DNA of 64,000 nt from Alitabrizicola rongguiensis (GTDB taxonomy: Bacteria > Pseudomonadota > Alphaproteobacteria > Rhodobacterales > Rhodobacteraceae): positions 310,001 through 374,000 of the forward strand of contig NZ_JAKENF010000003.1 in the NCBI RefSeq assembly GCF_021491355.1. The letters are read 5' to 3'. Position numbers and translations under genes: made by a program. Of the stretch, positions 41,606 to 50,870 are shown piece after piece. Position 1 is the first letter of the stretch. Each line of letters begins with the position of its first letter. The notes under the pieces are model-generated. The model had not been told where the DNA came from. It did no database searches and saw only the letters and a program-made list of their open reading frames with translations.

Positions 41606-41611
41606 GGGGCG

Positions 41612-42448
41612 TTACACCCGCAGCGGATTGGCCTTTGCCAGCCGGTCGAAGTCCATCAGGCTGTCGATCAGCGCCGGCATCTGGGCGAGGGGAATCATGT
41701 TGGGCCCGTCCGATGGCGCTTTGTCCGGGTCCTCATGCGTTTCGATGAAGACCCCGGCGATGCCGAGGCTGACGGCAGCACGTGCCATGACCGGCGCGAA
41801 TTCCCTCTGGCCGCCGCTGGAATTGCCCTGGCCGCCCGGCTGCTGCACCGAATGCGTGGCATCCATGATGACCGGATAGCCGGTGCGCGCCATGATCGGC
41901 AGCGACCGCATGTCTGCCACCAGCGTGTTGTACCCGAAACTCACGCCACGTTCGGTCAACAGGATGCGGTCGTTCCCCGTGCTCGCCACCTTGGCCGCGA
42001 CATTGGCCATGTCCCAGGGGGCGAGGAATTGCCCCTTCTTGATGTTCACTACCGCGCCGGTTTCTCCGGCGGCAAGCAACAGGTCGGTCTGGCGGCAGAG
42101 GAAAGCGGGGATCTGGATCACGTCCACCACCTTCGCCGCCTCGCGCGCCTGGGCGATGTCATGGATATCCGTCAGAACCGGCAGTCCCATGGCGCGCACG
42201 GTCTCGAGGACCTTCAGCCCCGCTTCCATCCCCAGGCCGCGGCGACCCGACAGAGAGGTGCGGTTTGCCTTGTCGTAGCTCGCCTTGAAGACGTACTGCG
42301 CCCCGGCTGCGGCACAGGCCTCGGCCATGCGGCCGGCGATCATCTGGGCATGGTCCAGGCTTTCCAGCTGGCAGGGCCCCGCGATCACCAGCAACGGGCG
42401 GTCGTTTCCGGCGGTCAGGCCGCCGATCTTCACCTCGGTCATGGGCAC
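41612..42448 (-). CDS. kdsA: 3-deoxy-8-phosphooctulonate synthase (KDO-8-phosphate synthase)
   Basis: This 278-residue TIM-barrel protein begins with the VIAGPCQLESLDHAQMIA block. It continues with FKASYDKANRTS, the metal/phosphate region IQIPAFLCRQTDLL and MDATHSVQQPGG. It condenses arabinose-5-phosphate with PEP to give KDO-8-phosphate for lipopolysaccharide inner core or capsule. An Asn near residue 20 and the Cys of GPCQ place it near metal-dependent types, but I do not assert that. It is 5 bp after the kpsE-like gene on the same strand. Confidence 0.96.
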   Translation of the reverse strand: MPMTEVKIGGLTAGNDRPLLVIAGPCQLESLDHAQMIAGRMAEACAAAGAQYVFKASYDKANRTSLSGRRGLGMEAGLKVLETVRAMGLPVLTDIHDIAQAREAAKVVDVIQIPAFLCRQTDLLLAAGETGAVVNIKKGQFLAPWDMANVAAKVASTGNDRILLTERGVSFGYNTLVADMRSLPIMARTGYPVIMDATHSVQQPGGQGNSSGGQREFAPVMARAAVSLGIAGVFIETHEDPDKAPSDGPNMIPLAQMPALIDSLMDFDRLAKANPLRV

Positions 42449-42453
42449 GTCCT

Positions 42454-44100
42454 TCAGGCGCTGACCTGTTCCCGCAGGATCGCGGCGGTCATCGAGATCA
42501 TCAGGTAGATGCCGAGAAAGATCAGCAGAGTCACGAGCGTATTCTCGAAAGCGCGCGGAAAGGTCGGGCTGTCGGGCGCGACGGGTGGGGTCGACACCGA
42601 AAGGTAGCGGACCTGACGGTTCGCCTCGAGGCGGGCGCCTTCCAGCTGTTCCAGCGTGGCCGACAGCATAAGCTGGCGGGTCTGGACATTGGCCTCGGCG
42701 ATAAGAAGCTCGCTTTGTACTTCGGGCAGCGAAACGCCGTCGGTATTCGCCTCGGTCATCTGCGCGCGCAGATCCTCGACCTGTTTCTCCATGGCCGCGA
42801 TGCGCCGCTCGATCGGCTCCATCCGCGCCTTGTTGGGCTGCGGATTGGCCTTCATCTGGTCGAGCGACAGCTTGTCGATGGTGATCTGGGTGTTCAGCTC
42901 GGCGATCTGGGCCGTGATGAGCGTGGCCTCGGCCTGGCTCGACAGGACCTTGTGCTTTTCCTGAAGGTTCACCACCTCGCGCTGCGCCTCAAGGAGCTTG
43001 GCCTGCGCATCCTCGAAGCTGGTCCGGGCGTCGCGCATCTGGTCTTCGCGCTTGCGTTGCGTCAGGTGGTCGATCTGTTCTTCGGCGTAACGGATCAGCG
43101 CCTTGCTGAACGCCTCGGAGACCTTCGGATCCGGGGCAAGGACGCTCATGTTGATGAGGCCCTCGGTCGGATCGTAGGACACCTTCACCATGCGCTTGTA
43201 GACGCCATACATCGCCTCGTTCGTCGCATCGGGCGCCAGGCGCAGCAGCGGATCGATCTCCGGTCCTGAGAACTGGCCACGGAAATCGAGGTCTTTGTCG
43301 AGCCGCAGCATCGCGTCGCGCGACTGCAGATAGCCCTGCACGGCGATCGAATCCTTGTTGGCGTCGATCGCTCCCCCAAACAACCCGGCGAACCCGGACC
43401 CGGCGCCGGCACGGACCGCGCCATCTGCCTGCTGAATCACCATCTGGCTTTCGGTCTGGTACAGCGGAGTGGCGACGAAATAGTAGAACCACCCGGCGAT
43501 GATCGTCGGCAAGAGAACGAGGAAGGCCAGCCGCGCCGCCAGCATGATCGCCTTGCGTTTGCGCCGGGCCGCGATGTCCTGCTGGATGCGCATGACGTTC
43601 TCTGCCAGCGCATCGTCGGCACGCCGCTCGGTCGAGGGCAGCGGCGGGTTGCGGTAAGTCTGCGGCAGTTGCGGATCGGCGAATTCGGTCAGCGAGCGAT
43701 TGGCCACCATCGCGCCGCCCGCATCGTCCGAGGCCGCCACCAGTTCCAGCAGGTTCGACCTCTCAAACGGATCGATCCCGGCCTTGCGCAAGAGTCTCAC
43801 GGCATCGAAGTCGGACGTGGCGGGCAGATCATGCCGTTGAGCCATTCGCCGCGCCATCCGCAGCTGGCGGCCGGTGAGACCTTCGCGCCGGATCGCGTCG
43901 ATTTCCATTTCCGGTCCAAGCGGCTCCCCCGCCAGCGCGATTTCTGTGACACTCTCCTCCGCCGGCGGCCGCGGCGGCGGCGGCACCTTGGCGGCGGGGG
44001 GAGTCGGCGACGGAATCCTCGCCCCGGCCGCGTCTGCATCAGCCGAGGCCGCCCCGGTCTTCTGGAACCGGAACCGCTGAACCTTAGGCTTCATAGTCAT
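42454..44100 (-). CDS. Capsule polysaccharide export inner-membrane protein (KpsE/BexC-like, Wzz-type)
   Basis: From the ATG at 44100 the protein has 548 residues. A proline- and alanine-rich cytoplasmic N-terminus (to about 200) precedes a membrane span (AARLAFLVLLPTIIAGWFYYF). A long periplasmic coiled coil (about 380-500, rich in Glu/Gln/Ala) follows, then a second span near the C-terminus (LVTLLIFLGIYLMISMTAAI). This is the co-polymerase topology of KpsE/BexC, which bridge the inner membrane to the outer-membrane export channel. The start overlaps the end of the KpsT-like gene by 17 bp, so the longer reading into it is rejected. Confidence 0.83.
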   Translation of the reverse strand: MTMKPKVQRFRFQKTGAASADADAAGARIPSPTPPAAKVPPPPRPPAEESVTEIALAGEPLGPEMEIDAIRREGLTGRQLRMARRMAQRHDLPATSDFDAVRLLRKAGIDPFERSNLLELVAASDDAGGAMVANRSLTEFADPQLPQTYRNPPLPSTERRADDALAENVMRIQQDIAARRKRKAIMLAARLAFLVLLPTIIAGWFYYFVATPLYQTESQMVIQQADGAVRAGAGSGFAGLFGGAIDANKDSIAVQGYLQSRDAMLRLDKDLDFRGQFSGPEIDPLLRLAPDATNEAMYGVYKRMVKVSYDPTEGLINMSVLAPDPKVSEAFSKALIRYAEEQIDHLTQRKREDQMRDARTSFEDAQAKLLEAQREVVNLQEKHKVLSSQAEATLITAQIAELNTQITIDKLSLDQMKANPQPNKARMEPIERRIAAMEKQVEDLRAQMTEANTDGVSLPEVQSELLIAEANVQTRQLMLSATLEQLEGARLEANRQVRYLSVSTPPVAPDSPTFPRAFENTLVTLLIFLGIYLMISMTAAILREQVSA

Positions 44101-44737
44101 AGAGCCGTTTCGCTTCTTCCAGAGTGTCGAACATGTAGAGCTGGCCGTTGCGCAAAACCGCTGCGGAGCGGCAGAACTTCGAGATGATCTCGGGGGAATG
44201 CGACACGATAACCACCGTCGATTTCTGCAGTCGGTCACGGAGCAGGCTGCCGGCCTTGCGGTTGAACTCGGCGTCGGTCGTGGCGGGCATGCCTTCGTCG
44301 ATCAGGTAGATGTCGAATTCCAGAGCAAGCAGCAGCGCGAAGGAGAACCGCGATCGCATGCCTGAGGAATAGGTCGCCACCGGCATGTCAAAGTATTCCT
44401 CGATCCCGCAAAGCCAGCGACAGAAGCCTTCTACGTAATCGGGGTCCAGCCCGTAGAGCCGCGCGATATAGCGCGCATTCTCGGTGCCCGTGTGCTTGCT
44501 GATCACCCCGCCCATGAAACCGAGCGGAAACGAGATGCGCGAGCTGCGGGTGACGCGGCCCTCGTCGGGCTTTTCCAGCCCAGCCATCATGTTGATGATC
44601 GTGGTCTTGCCGGTGCCGTTCGGGGCCAGGATGCCAAGCGAATTGCCCAGTTCGATGCGGAAGGACGCCCGGTCGAGGATGACCTTGCGGCGCTTGCCGG
44701 TCCAGAAGGACTTGCTGACTTTGTCGAACTCGATCAT
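44084..44737 (-). CDS. Capsule polysaccharide ABC transporter ATP-binding protein (KpsT-like)
   Basis: From the ATG at 44737 (MIEFDKVSKSFW) the protein has 217 residues, matching KpsT (219). It has Walker A LAPNGTGKTTIINMMAG, a signature region YSSGMRSRFSFALLLALEFD and the Walker B IYLIDEGMPATTDAEF of the capsule-export branch. It powers export of a polysaccharide across the inner membrane. A start at 44812 is possible but adds 25 unconserved residues. The partner permease (KpsM) is not in this window. Confidence 0.87.
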   Translation of the reverse strand: MIEFDKVSKSFWTGKRRKVILDRASFRIELGNSLGILAPNGTGKTTIINMMAGLEKPDEGRVTRSSRISFPLGFMGGVISKHTGTENARYIARLYGLDPDYVEGFCRWLCGIEEYFDMPVATYSSGMRSRFSFALLLALEFDIYLIDEGMPATTDAEFNRKAGSLLRDRLQKSTVVIVSHSPEIISKFCRSAAVLRNGQLYMFDTLEEAKRLYDYEA

Positions 44738-44910
44738 CCGCGCCTTGGCTACGCCGCACTTCGCCGGCGCCGCTGCCTGTCCCAATTGCCTCTGTCCCAA
44801 ATATGGGAACATTCTTAACGTATCGCCTTATGCCGGCTTTCGGGCGCCATTATGTCGGAAGACGGGACAAAGTGACAATGACATTCACGACTTTGGCATC
44901 GGAGGCAACG

Positions 44911-45522
44911 ATGGGGGCAGAGGTGCTCTCGGCTGAAATCCGCGCCTGCCGGATCTGCGCGGTCCGCTTTGCCGCGACGGCCACGGCCCATGATCCCCAC
45001 CCCGTAGTTTGGTTTCGGCCAGGAGCGCGTCTCCTCGTGGCGGGTCAGGCGCCCGGTCTGCGCGTGCATGAGCTTCAGCAGCCGTTCCGAGATGCCAGCG
45101 GCGCCCGTCTGCGTGACTGGATGGGAGTGAGCGAGGCGGAGTTCTATGACCTGTCACGGGTTGCCGTGGTCCCGATGGCCTTCTGTTTTCCGGGGTACGA
45201 TGCCAAGGGATCGGATCTGCCGCCGCCGACCATCTGTGCCGCAACCTGGCGGGCGCGGGTGATGGCGGCGCTGCCCGACCTGCGGCTGGTTCTTGCCGTG
45301 GGCGGTGCCGCGCAGCGCTGGCATCTTGGCCCAGGTGCCGCTGGCGGTGTCACGGCGACCGTGGCCAACTGGCGCAGCTTCTCGCCGGGCTTCTATCCCT
45401 TGCCTCACCCGTCCTGGCGCAACACCGGCTGGCTCCGGCGCAATCCCTGGTTCGAGACCGAGCTGGTCCCCGAATTGCGCCGGACAGTGCGGGATGTGTT
45501 GGATGCGGCCGGGGCCGGATGA
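44911..45522 (+). CDS. Uracil-DNA glycosylase superfamily protein
   Basis: The ATG at 44911 follows GGAGG at 5 bp and gives a 203-residue protein beginning LSAEIRACRICAVRFA, typical for the family start. The substrate loop VAGQAPGLRVHELQQPF and a late LPHPSWRNTGWLRRNPWF motif match the UDG-like family 6/unknown branch often annotated as uracil-DNA glycosylase. In-frame ATGs at 44803 and 44878 are alternatives. The activating residues differ from UdgA, so base-excision activity is probable but not certain. Confidence 0.76.
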   Translation: MGAEVLSAEIRACRICAVRFAATATAHDPHPVVWFRPGARLLVAGQAPGLRVHELQQPFRDASGARLRDWMGVSEAEFYDLSRVAVVPMAFCFPGYDAKGSDLPPPTICAATWRARVMAALPDLRLVLAVGGAAQRWHLGPGAAGGVTATVANWRSFSPGFYPLPHPSWRNTGWLRRNPWFETELVPELRRTVRDVLDAAGAG

Positions 45523-45596
45523 CGCAGGGGCGCGCGGTTGTCGGCGCGGCGTGCCCGGGCTAGTGCTGTCAGCTGGAACAGAAGAGGTGCCGCGCG

Positions 45597-46376
45597 ATGA
45601 CGCCGCTGGATCAGGCCCATACCGAGATGGTTGAAACCGGCGAGGATGCCGCGCGGCTCCGCTTCTACGAGCGGCTTGCGGATGGGGAGTTGTTCCTGCT
45701 TCTCGACCAGGAACCGGAAGGCGAAACCATCGCGCCGCGGGTCTTTCCACTTGAGGACGGTCCGGTGGTCCTGGTCTTCGATCGCGAGGAGCGGCTTGCC
45801 GAGTTCTCCGGCGCACCTGTGCCCTATGCTGCCTTGCCAGGGCGGGTGGTCGTGCGGCAACTGGCGGGGCAGGGGATTGGGCTCGGCCTGAACCTTGGGG
45901 TCGCACCGTCGGCCTTCCTGATTACAGCTGAGGCCGTGGACTGGCTTGCCGCGCTTCTTGAGCGTGCCCCGGCAGCCGTCGAGGCCCGGCCTGAACGCTT
46001 CGTTCCGCCGGGGAACCTGCCGGAGAGCCTGCTTCGGTCGCTGGATCAGAAATTGGCGCTGGCGGCCGGACTTGCGGCTTCGGCCCATCTGGCCGGGGTC
46101 ATCTATGACAGTGGCCATCGAGGCCATGTCCTTGCGATCGTCGGCGCGGCCGAGGGCGCGCAGCCGGCGCTCGCCAACGCCGTGGGCGAAGCGCTTACCT
46201 TTTCGGGCCTCGATGCAGGGGAGCTCGACGTTGTTTTTCTGGGCTCGGACGACCCGGTGCTTGGCCGGCTGGCGCCTGTTGCCCTGCGCTTCGATCTGCC
46301 CCTGCGCGAAGAACCCGAGCGCGCCCAGCCAGCCGCACCCGGCAGCGACCCCGCGCGCCCACCGATCTTGCGGTGA
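45597..46376 (+). CDS. SseB-family protein
   Basis: This 259-residue protein has an N-terminal SseB-like domain: RFYERLADGELFLLLDQEP, then VFPLEDGPVVLVFDREERLAEF and ALPGRVVVRQLAGQGIGLGLNLG. SseB means enhanced serine sensitivity; the biochemical role is unknown. The C-terminal half is a second alpha/beta domain with an Ala-rich tail. It begins 75 bp after the glycosylase gene. The next 190 bp carry the rplM promoter. Confidence 0.8.
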   Translation: MTPLDQAHTEMVETGEDAARLRFYERLADGELFLLLDQEPEGETIAPRVFPLEDGPVVLVFDREERLAEFSGAPVPYAALPGRVVVRQLAGQGIGLGLNLGVAPSAFLITAEAVDWLAALLERAPAAVEARPERFVPPGNLPESLLRSLDQKLALAAGLAASAHLAGVIYDSGHRGHVLAIVGAAEGAQPALANAVGEALTFSGLDAGELDVVFLGSDDPVLGRLAPVALRFDLPLREEPERAQPAAPGSDPARPPILR

Positions 46377-46569
46377 TGCCGCAAATCTCGGGGGAAATCC
46401 CATCAGACCGCTGCATCTAATGGGGTAATATTATACCACATTCTTAACCAATTGATTTTAAGTCATTAAATTCCGGGCGTGGTGCTTGACCTGCCTGCGG
46501 CATTCAGCGATACACCCCCAATCCGAGATTCCGGGGGGATTCCCCCGCTTCAAGACCGAGAGTCAGACC

Positions 46570-47034
46570 ATGAAAACCTTCACCGCTACCCCGGCGGATA
46601 TCGAGAAGAAGTGGATCCTGATCGACGCCGAAGGCGTTGTTCTGGGCCGCCTCGCCACGATCGTCGCCAACATCCTGCGCGGCAAGAACAAGCCGACCTT
46701 CACGCCGCACATGGACATGGGCGACAATGTGATCGTCATCAACGCCGACAAGATCCAGATGACCGGGAACAAGCGCGCCGACAAGCGCTACTACTGGCAC
46801 ACCGGCCATCCGGGCGGCATCAAGTTCCGCACGGCCGAGCAGGTGCTGAACGGCAACCATCCCGAGCGCGTGGTCGAAAAGGCCGTCGAGCGGATGATCA
46901 CCCGCAACCGCCTGGGCCGCCAGCAGATGTCGAACCTGCGCGTCTATGCCGGCGCCGCGCATCCGCATGAAGCGCAGCAGCCCACCGTTCTCGACGTCAA
47001 GTCGCTGAACCCGAAGAACACCCGGAGCGCCTGA
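46570..47034 (+). CDS. rplM: 50S ribosomal protein L13
   Basis: The ATG at 46570 gives 154 residues beginning [20 protein letters not shown], with the characteristic [20 protein letters not shown] and [12 protein letters not shown]. Length is standard for alphaproteobacteria. The frame extends upstream to 46486 without similarity. The AT-rich stretch 46421-46475 is a likely ribosomal promoter. rpsI follows after 2 bp. Confidence 0.98.
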   Translation: MKTFTATPADIEKKWILIDAEGVVLGRLATIVANILRGKNKPTFTPHMDMGDNVIVINADKIQMTGNKRADKRYYWHTGHPGGIKFRTAEQVLNGNHPERVVEKAVERMITRNRLGRQQMSNLRVYAGAAHPHEAQQPTVLDVKSLNPKNTRSA

Positions 47035-47036
47035 TC

Positions 47037-47522
47037 ATGGCTGACATCAAATCCCTCGACGACCTGAAAGCCGCCGTGACCACCTCCGAGCCGGCCGCCG
47101 CCGTGGCCGCGCCCCGCACCCCGGTGCGCGACGCACAGGGCCGCGCCTATGCCACCGGCAAGCGCAAGAACGCTGTCGCCCGCGTGTGGATCAAGCCGGG
47201 TTCCGGCAAGGTCACCGTGAACGGCAAGGAAATGGCGGTCTACTTCGCCCGTCCGGTGCTGCAGATGATCCTGCGCCAGCCCTTCACAATCGCCAATGTC
47301 GAAGGCCAGTTCGACGTGGTCGCGACCGTCGTCGGCGGCGGCCTGTCGGGCCAGGCCGGTGCGGTGAAGCACGGCGTCTCGAAGGCTCTGCAGCTTTATG
47401 AACCGGCGCTGCGCGCGCCGCTCAAGGCCGCTGGCTTCCTGACCCGCGACAGCCGCGTGGTCGAGCGCAAGAAGTACGGCAAGCGCAAAGCCCGCCGCAG
47501 CTTCCAGTTCTCGAAGCGCTGA
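47037..47522 (+). CDS. rpsI: 30S ribosomal protein S9
   Basis: The product is 161 residues. The alphaproteobacterial N-terminal extension of about 35 residues (Ala-rich) precedes the core beginning [19 protein letters not shown], and the C-terminus ends [15 protein letters not shown], the tail that reaches the decoding site. It is separated from rplM by 2 bp and followed by a strong terminator. Confidence 0.98.
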   Translation: MADIKSLDDLKAAVTTSEPAAAVAAPRTPVRDAQGRAYATGKRKNAVARVWIKPGSGKVTVNGKEMAVYFARPVLQMILRQPFTIANVEGQFDVVATVVGGGLSGQAGAVKHGVSKALQLYEPALRAPLKAAGFLTRDSRVVERKKYGKRKARRSFQFSKR

Positions 47523-47552
47523 TCCGTTCGACCGCATGCCGGTCGTTCTGCC

Positions 47553-47586
47553 GGGCCGCTCCTCATGGAGCGGCCCGTTGCTTTTT
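47553..47586 (+). terminator. Rho-independent terminator after rplM-rpsI
   Basis: Perfect 10-bp stem GGGCCGCTCC / GGAGCGGCCC with TCAT loop (47553-47576), followed by GTTGC and a run of five T (47582-47586). It lies 30 bp beyond the rpsI stop. Confidence 0.93.
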
Positions 47587-47687
47587 GTCCGGGCTGGCTG
47601 CGGATACGTGCAAAACAAAAAATGGGCCGGATGTCTCCGGCCCAGTCTGGGGTTACCGATCAGGGAATCGGTCTCGGTTGGCGCGGA

Positions 47688-47927
47688 TCAGTCGCGCCAG
47701 AACGGCTTTGCGCATTCGGTCCGCGCCTCGTCCGGGCTCAGACCAATATCGATCAGCATATGGCGATCCAGGCGCGACAGGCTGCGTCGCGCGCGCAGGC
47801 GGGTCTCCCAGAGCACGACCTGTCGGGCCACGGTGACCACGACGCGCGACAGGGGAGGCAAGGCCACCCCCGGCGGCAAGCCGGTCAGCTGGGCGAGGGT
47901 CGGATCTTTCGCGCGGAGCGCGGACAT
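47688..47927 (-). CDS. DUF1127 domain small protein
   Basis: From the ATG at 47927 the product has 79 residues. The C-terminal DUF1127 motif is RRSLSRLDRHMLIDIGLSPD followed by EARTECAKPFWRD, a basic helical motif. DUF1127 proteins in alphaproteobacteria affect RNA turnover and phosphate or stress responses. It is divergent from the MocR regulator at 48013, with repeated GATACAATTT-type sites between them, suggesting regulation by that protein. Confidence 0.85.
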   Translation of the reverse strand: MSALRAKDPTLAQLTGLPPGVALPPLSRVVVTVARQVVLWETRLRARRSLSRLDRHMLIDIGLSPDEARTECAKPFWRD

Positions 47928-47943
47928 GGGAGCACCTTTTGTG

Positions 47944-48028
47944 TTGATACAATTTTGATGTTGGCGTAGTACATTGATACAAATGGGCGGCACAAAAGGG
48001 AAGAAAAACATTGTGACCGATACAATTT
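47944..48028. promoter_or_regulatory. Three GATACAA-type repeats between DUF1127 and MocR genes
   Basis: TTGATACAATTT starts at 47944, TTGATACAAAT at 47974 and GATACAATTT at 48019. The first two are exactly 30 bp apart, three helical turns, in direct orientation. MocR/GntR regulators typically bind such spaced direct repeats next to their own promoter. This also argues against the earliest in-frame start codon at 47974, which would lie inside a site. Confidence 0.6.
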
Positions 48029-49401
48029 GGCACCCCGATCTGAGTCAATCCAGCGGTCCGAAGTATCTTGCCCTGACTGTCGCGCTACGCCGTGCCATTC
48101 GCGAGGGAGAGTTGTTGCCTGGCGAAAAACTCCCTCCTGTCAGGGACATGGCCTGGCGGCTGGGGATGACACCGGGAACTGTTGCGCGCGCCTATCAGCT
48201 GGCGACACAGGAGGGACTCCTGTCCGGCGAGGTTGGGCGGGGTACATTCGTGACCGGTGTATCAAGACAAAGATTCACGCCCTTGATCGAGCAGCCGCCC
48301 CCCAAGGGGCAGGTTGACCTGCGCTGGCCGGCCCTGCCGGATGTCGGTCAGATTGCCGCCTTCCGCCAATCGTTGCACCGCCTGGCCGAGGGGGTGGGGC
48401 GCGAATGGCTGTATTACCCCGACCAGCCGGCGGAGGCCGAGTTGCGGCTAGCCGTTCTGGGCTGGTTGTCGGACCGGGTTCTGGGGCCGGTCGCGGCGGA
48501 TGATATCGCGCTTACCCATGGCGGGCAGAATGGCATCCTGACTGTGCTGCAGACCGGTTTGCGCGGCGACCGTCCGGTGGTCATGCTCGAGGATCTGGCC
48601 TATCCTGGCCTGCGGCAGGCGGTGATGCAGATGCGGGGTGATCCGGTTGCTGTCGAAATGGATGCGGAAGGGATGCTCCCGGAGTCGCTCGATCTGGCTT
48701 GTCGGCGACAGCGTGCCCAGTTCGTTTGTCTGACGCCCCAGGCACAGAACCCGACCACGGTTTGCATGAGTGCCGCCCGCCGAGCGGCGATCGTCGAGGT
48801 GGCGCGTCGGCATGACCTGCAAATTCTGGAGGACGATTGCTATTCGGTCGCAGACAGCGATCTGCCGTCGTTCCGGGCGCTTGCGCCTGATCGCACTTGG
48901 TATGTCGGCAGCCTGTCGAAATCGGTCTCGGCCGCACTGCGCTTCGGTTGGGTCGTCTGCCCGACCGGACGCGGCGATGAGGCGCGCACGGCGGCGAAGA
49001 ACGCCTTCTTCGGTCTTGGGCTGCCGGTTCATCTGCTTTGCCTCGATATCATGACCTCTGGTGTGGGTGAGCGAATCCGTCAGGCGGTGCGCCAGGAGCT
49101 CGAGCCGCGCTTGCAGACGGTGGTCAATGCACTTGGAGCCTTCGATCTGTCCTGGCAACCGGGCGTGTCCTTCGTCTGGCTCAGGCTGCCCCGCGGATGG
49201 CGGGCGACCAGTTTCACCGCGCGGGCGGAAGCGGAAGGGGTGCTCGTGCGGTCTGCCGATATCTATGCGCTAAACACCGGGCGGGCACCGAATGCTGTGC
49301 GCATCGCGATTTCCGGGCAGTCGTCACGCGCGGATTTCGACAAGGCAATCGCGCGTCTGACCCGGCTTTTGGCCAACCCGCCGCAGGAGCTGTCCCTCTG
49401 A
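48013..49401 (+). CDS. MocR-family regulator (GntR HTH fused to PLP-dependent aminotransferase-like domain)
   Basis: From the GTG at 48013, with GGAAG about 9 bp upstream, the product has 462 residues. An N-terminal GntR winged helix (PGEKLPPVRDMAWRLGMTPG) is fused to a fold-type I aminotransferase domain. EDDCYSVADSD and the PLP lysine SLSKSVSAALRFGW are intact. MocR proteins use the PLP domain as a sensor of amino acids or vitamin B6. In-frame upstream starts at 47974 (TTG) and 47983 (ATG) lack ribosome sites. Confidence 0.9.
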   Translation: MTDTIWHPDLSQSSGPKYLALTVALRRAIREGELLPGEKLPPVRDMAWRLGMTPGTVARAYQLATQEGLLSGEVGRGTFVTGVSRQRFTPLIEQPPPKGQVDLRWPALPDVGQIAAFRQSLHRLAEGVGREWLYYPDQPAEAELRLAVLGWLSDRVLGPVAADDIALTHGGQNGILTVLQTGLRGDRPVVMLEDLAYPGLRQAVMQMRGDPVAVEMDAEGMLPESLDLACRRQRAQFVCLTPQAQNPTTVCMSAARRAAIVEVARRHDLQILEDDCYSVADSDLPSFRALAPDRTWYVGSLSKSVSAALRFGWVVCPTGRGDEARTAAKNAFFGLGLPVHLLCLDIMTSGVGERIRQAVRQELEPRLQTVVNALGAFDLSWQPGVSFVWLRLPRGWRATSFTARAEAEGVLVRSADIYALNTGRAPNAVRIAISGQSSRADFDKAIARLTRLLANPPQELSL

Positions 49402-49523
49402 CGGCTGTTGCATCGACGACTCATCCCACGGATTTGATGAGAATTTTTTCGATGTGCTGCTTGACCGGGCAGGCGGCGCTTCGCAATTTGAGGCTATCGA
49501 GCAGACAAAAGAAAGACCCGAAA

Positions 49524-49781
49524 ATGGGACAAGCCGCTTTTCATGCCCCCCACGGGGGCAGTGTTTTCCTTGGCATTCGCAAGAATCGCGCGGGCGCGAC
49601 CGAGATCGTCTATGACGACGGCGTGGCGCGTCGGCTGATCTGGCGTGTGACCGAGGCGATTGCCGACGAGGGCCGTCTCTCCGATGCCCTGTCACGCGCC
49701 GTGCGTCAGACGCGCGTGCTTCCGGCCCTGTACTCGGAACTGAAAAAGCGCGCGATCGCCGTCGAAGCCGTTATCCGCTGA
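49524..49781 (+). CDS. Hypothetical 85-residue protein
   Basis: The product begins MGQAAFHAPHGGSVFLGIRK and includes EIVYDDGVARRLIWRVTEAI and ALYSELKKRAIAVEAVIR, a short mixed alpha/beta protein. I recognise no family. The ribosome site is weak (AAAGAC), and a longer start at 49436 is possible. It lies between the MocR gene and the importer operon. A weak CGCCCGA-TTT-TCGGGCG hairpin follows at 49811-49827. Confidence 0.5.
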   Translation: MGQAAFHAPHGGSVFLGIRKNRAGATEIVYDDGVARRLIWRVTEAIADEGRLSDALSRAVRQTRVLPALYSELKKRAIAVEAVIR

Positions 49782-49976
49782 TCGGTTGCCCGTCGTAAGG
49801 AGCATCTGAGCGCCCGATTTTCGGGCGTTTGACCCTGCATGCGCCCGGTTTTGTGCGCTCAGGGTCGTCAAAATTTGATCAAATCGCTGTCTGACCCCTT
49901 TTCAGACCTGTGTTTCCGTGCCAGAAACCGGCTGACAACAGCATCGGCACGTCAGCCGGGCGCGCTATCAGGGGGC

Positions 49977-50870
49977 ATGATGAGTTCAGGGGGATTCCTG
50001 CAAAGGATCGGCCGGTCGGAGGCTGCCAATGGCCTCACGATGATCAGCCCGACCGCAATCTATGCAATTCTGCTGCTTGCGGCGCCGTTGGTCACGGTCT
50101 TTGTCTACTCGTTCATGGCAGACGGGCCTGCGGGATCGCTGATCGCGGACTTCAGTTTTGCCAACTACGTCAAGATCTGGACCGGCAAGATCTACCGCGC
50201 GATCATGCTGCGCTCGCTGTGGGTCTCTATGGCGGTGACCGCCGTAACCGTGATCCTGGCCTATCCTGTCGCCTATTTCGTCAGCTTCAACGTGCCGCCG
50301 AACAAGAAAGCGCTCTGGCTCTTCCTCATCACCATTCCGTTCTGGACCAGCTACCTGATCCGCGTGTTTCTGTGGAAGGTCATCCTGGGTTACAACGGCG
50401 TCATCAACTCGGGCCTGCTGTCACTTGGGATCATCGACGAGCCGCTGACCTCTCTCAACTACAACGTGCAGGCCTTCGTCATCACGCTGGCCCATGCCTA
50501 TGCGCCCTTCGCGATCCTTCCGATCTATGTCGCGCTTGAGAAGATCGACCGCTCGCTGCTCGAAGCCGGTCAGGATCTGGGCGAAAGCCGTCTGATGACC
50601 TTCTGGCGCGTGACGTTGCCACTTTCGATGCCCGGTGTGATCGCGGCCATCCTGATCGTCTTCATCCCGACCATCGGCGACTACGTCACCCCCGACCTGA
50701 TCGGCGGCGGCAAGCTTCCGATGATCGCCAACATGATCCAGGTCGAGATGCTGAAGCAGAACCACAAGGCCATGGGTTCGGCCATTGCCGTGTCGGCCAT
50801 GCTGATCGTGGCTGGCGTGACGCTGATCTTCCTGCTTCTCAACCGTCGTTTCCTGAAGGGGCAGAAATGA
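49977..50870 (+). CDS. ABC transporter permease, spermidine/putrescine type (PotB family)
   Basis: From the ATG at 49977 (or 49980), near a GGGGG ribosome site, the product has 297 residues and about six spans. It carries the EAA motif EAGQDLGESRLMTFWRVTLP. SYLIRVFLWKVILGYNGVIN and VFIPTIGDYVTPDLIGG are typical of PotB. It forms the pore with the PotC-type product of the overlapping next gene. The region before 49977 in the same frame is not conserved. Confidence 0.91.
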   Translation: MMSSGGFLQRIGRSEAANGLTMISPTAIYAILLLAAPLVTVFVYSFMADGPAGSLIADFSFANYVKIWTGKIYRAIMLRSLWVSMAVTAVTVILAYPVAYFVSFNVPPNKKALWLFLITIPFWTSYLIRVFLWKVILGYNGVINSGLLSLGIIDEPLTSLNYNVQAFVITLAHAYAPFAILPIYVALEKIDRSLLEAGQDLGESRLMTFWRVTLPLSMPGVIAAILIVFIPTIGDYVTPDLIGGGKLPMIANMIQVEMLKQNHKAMGSAIAVSAMLIVAGVTLIFLLLNRRFLKGQK

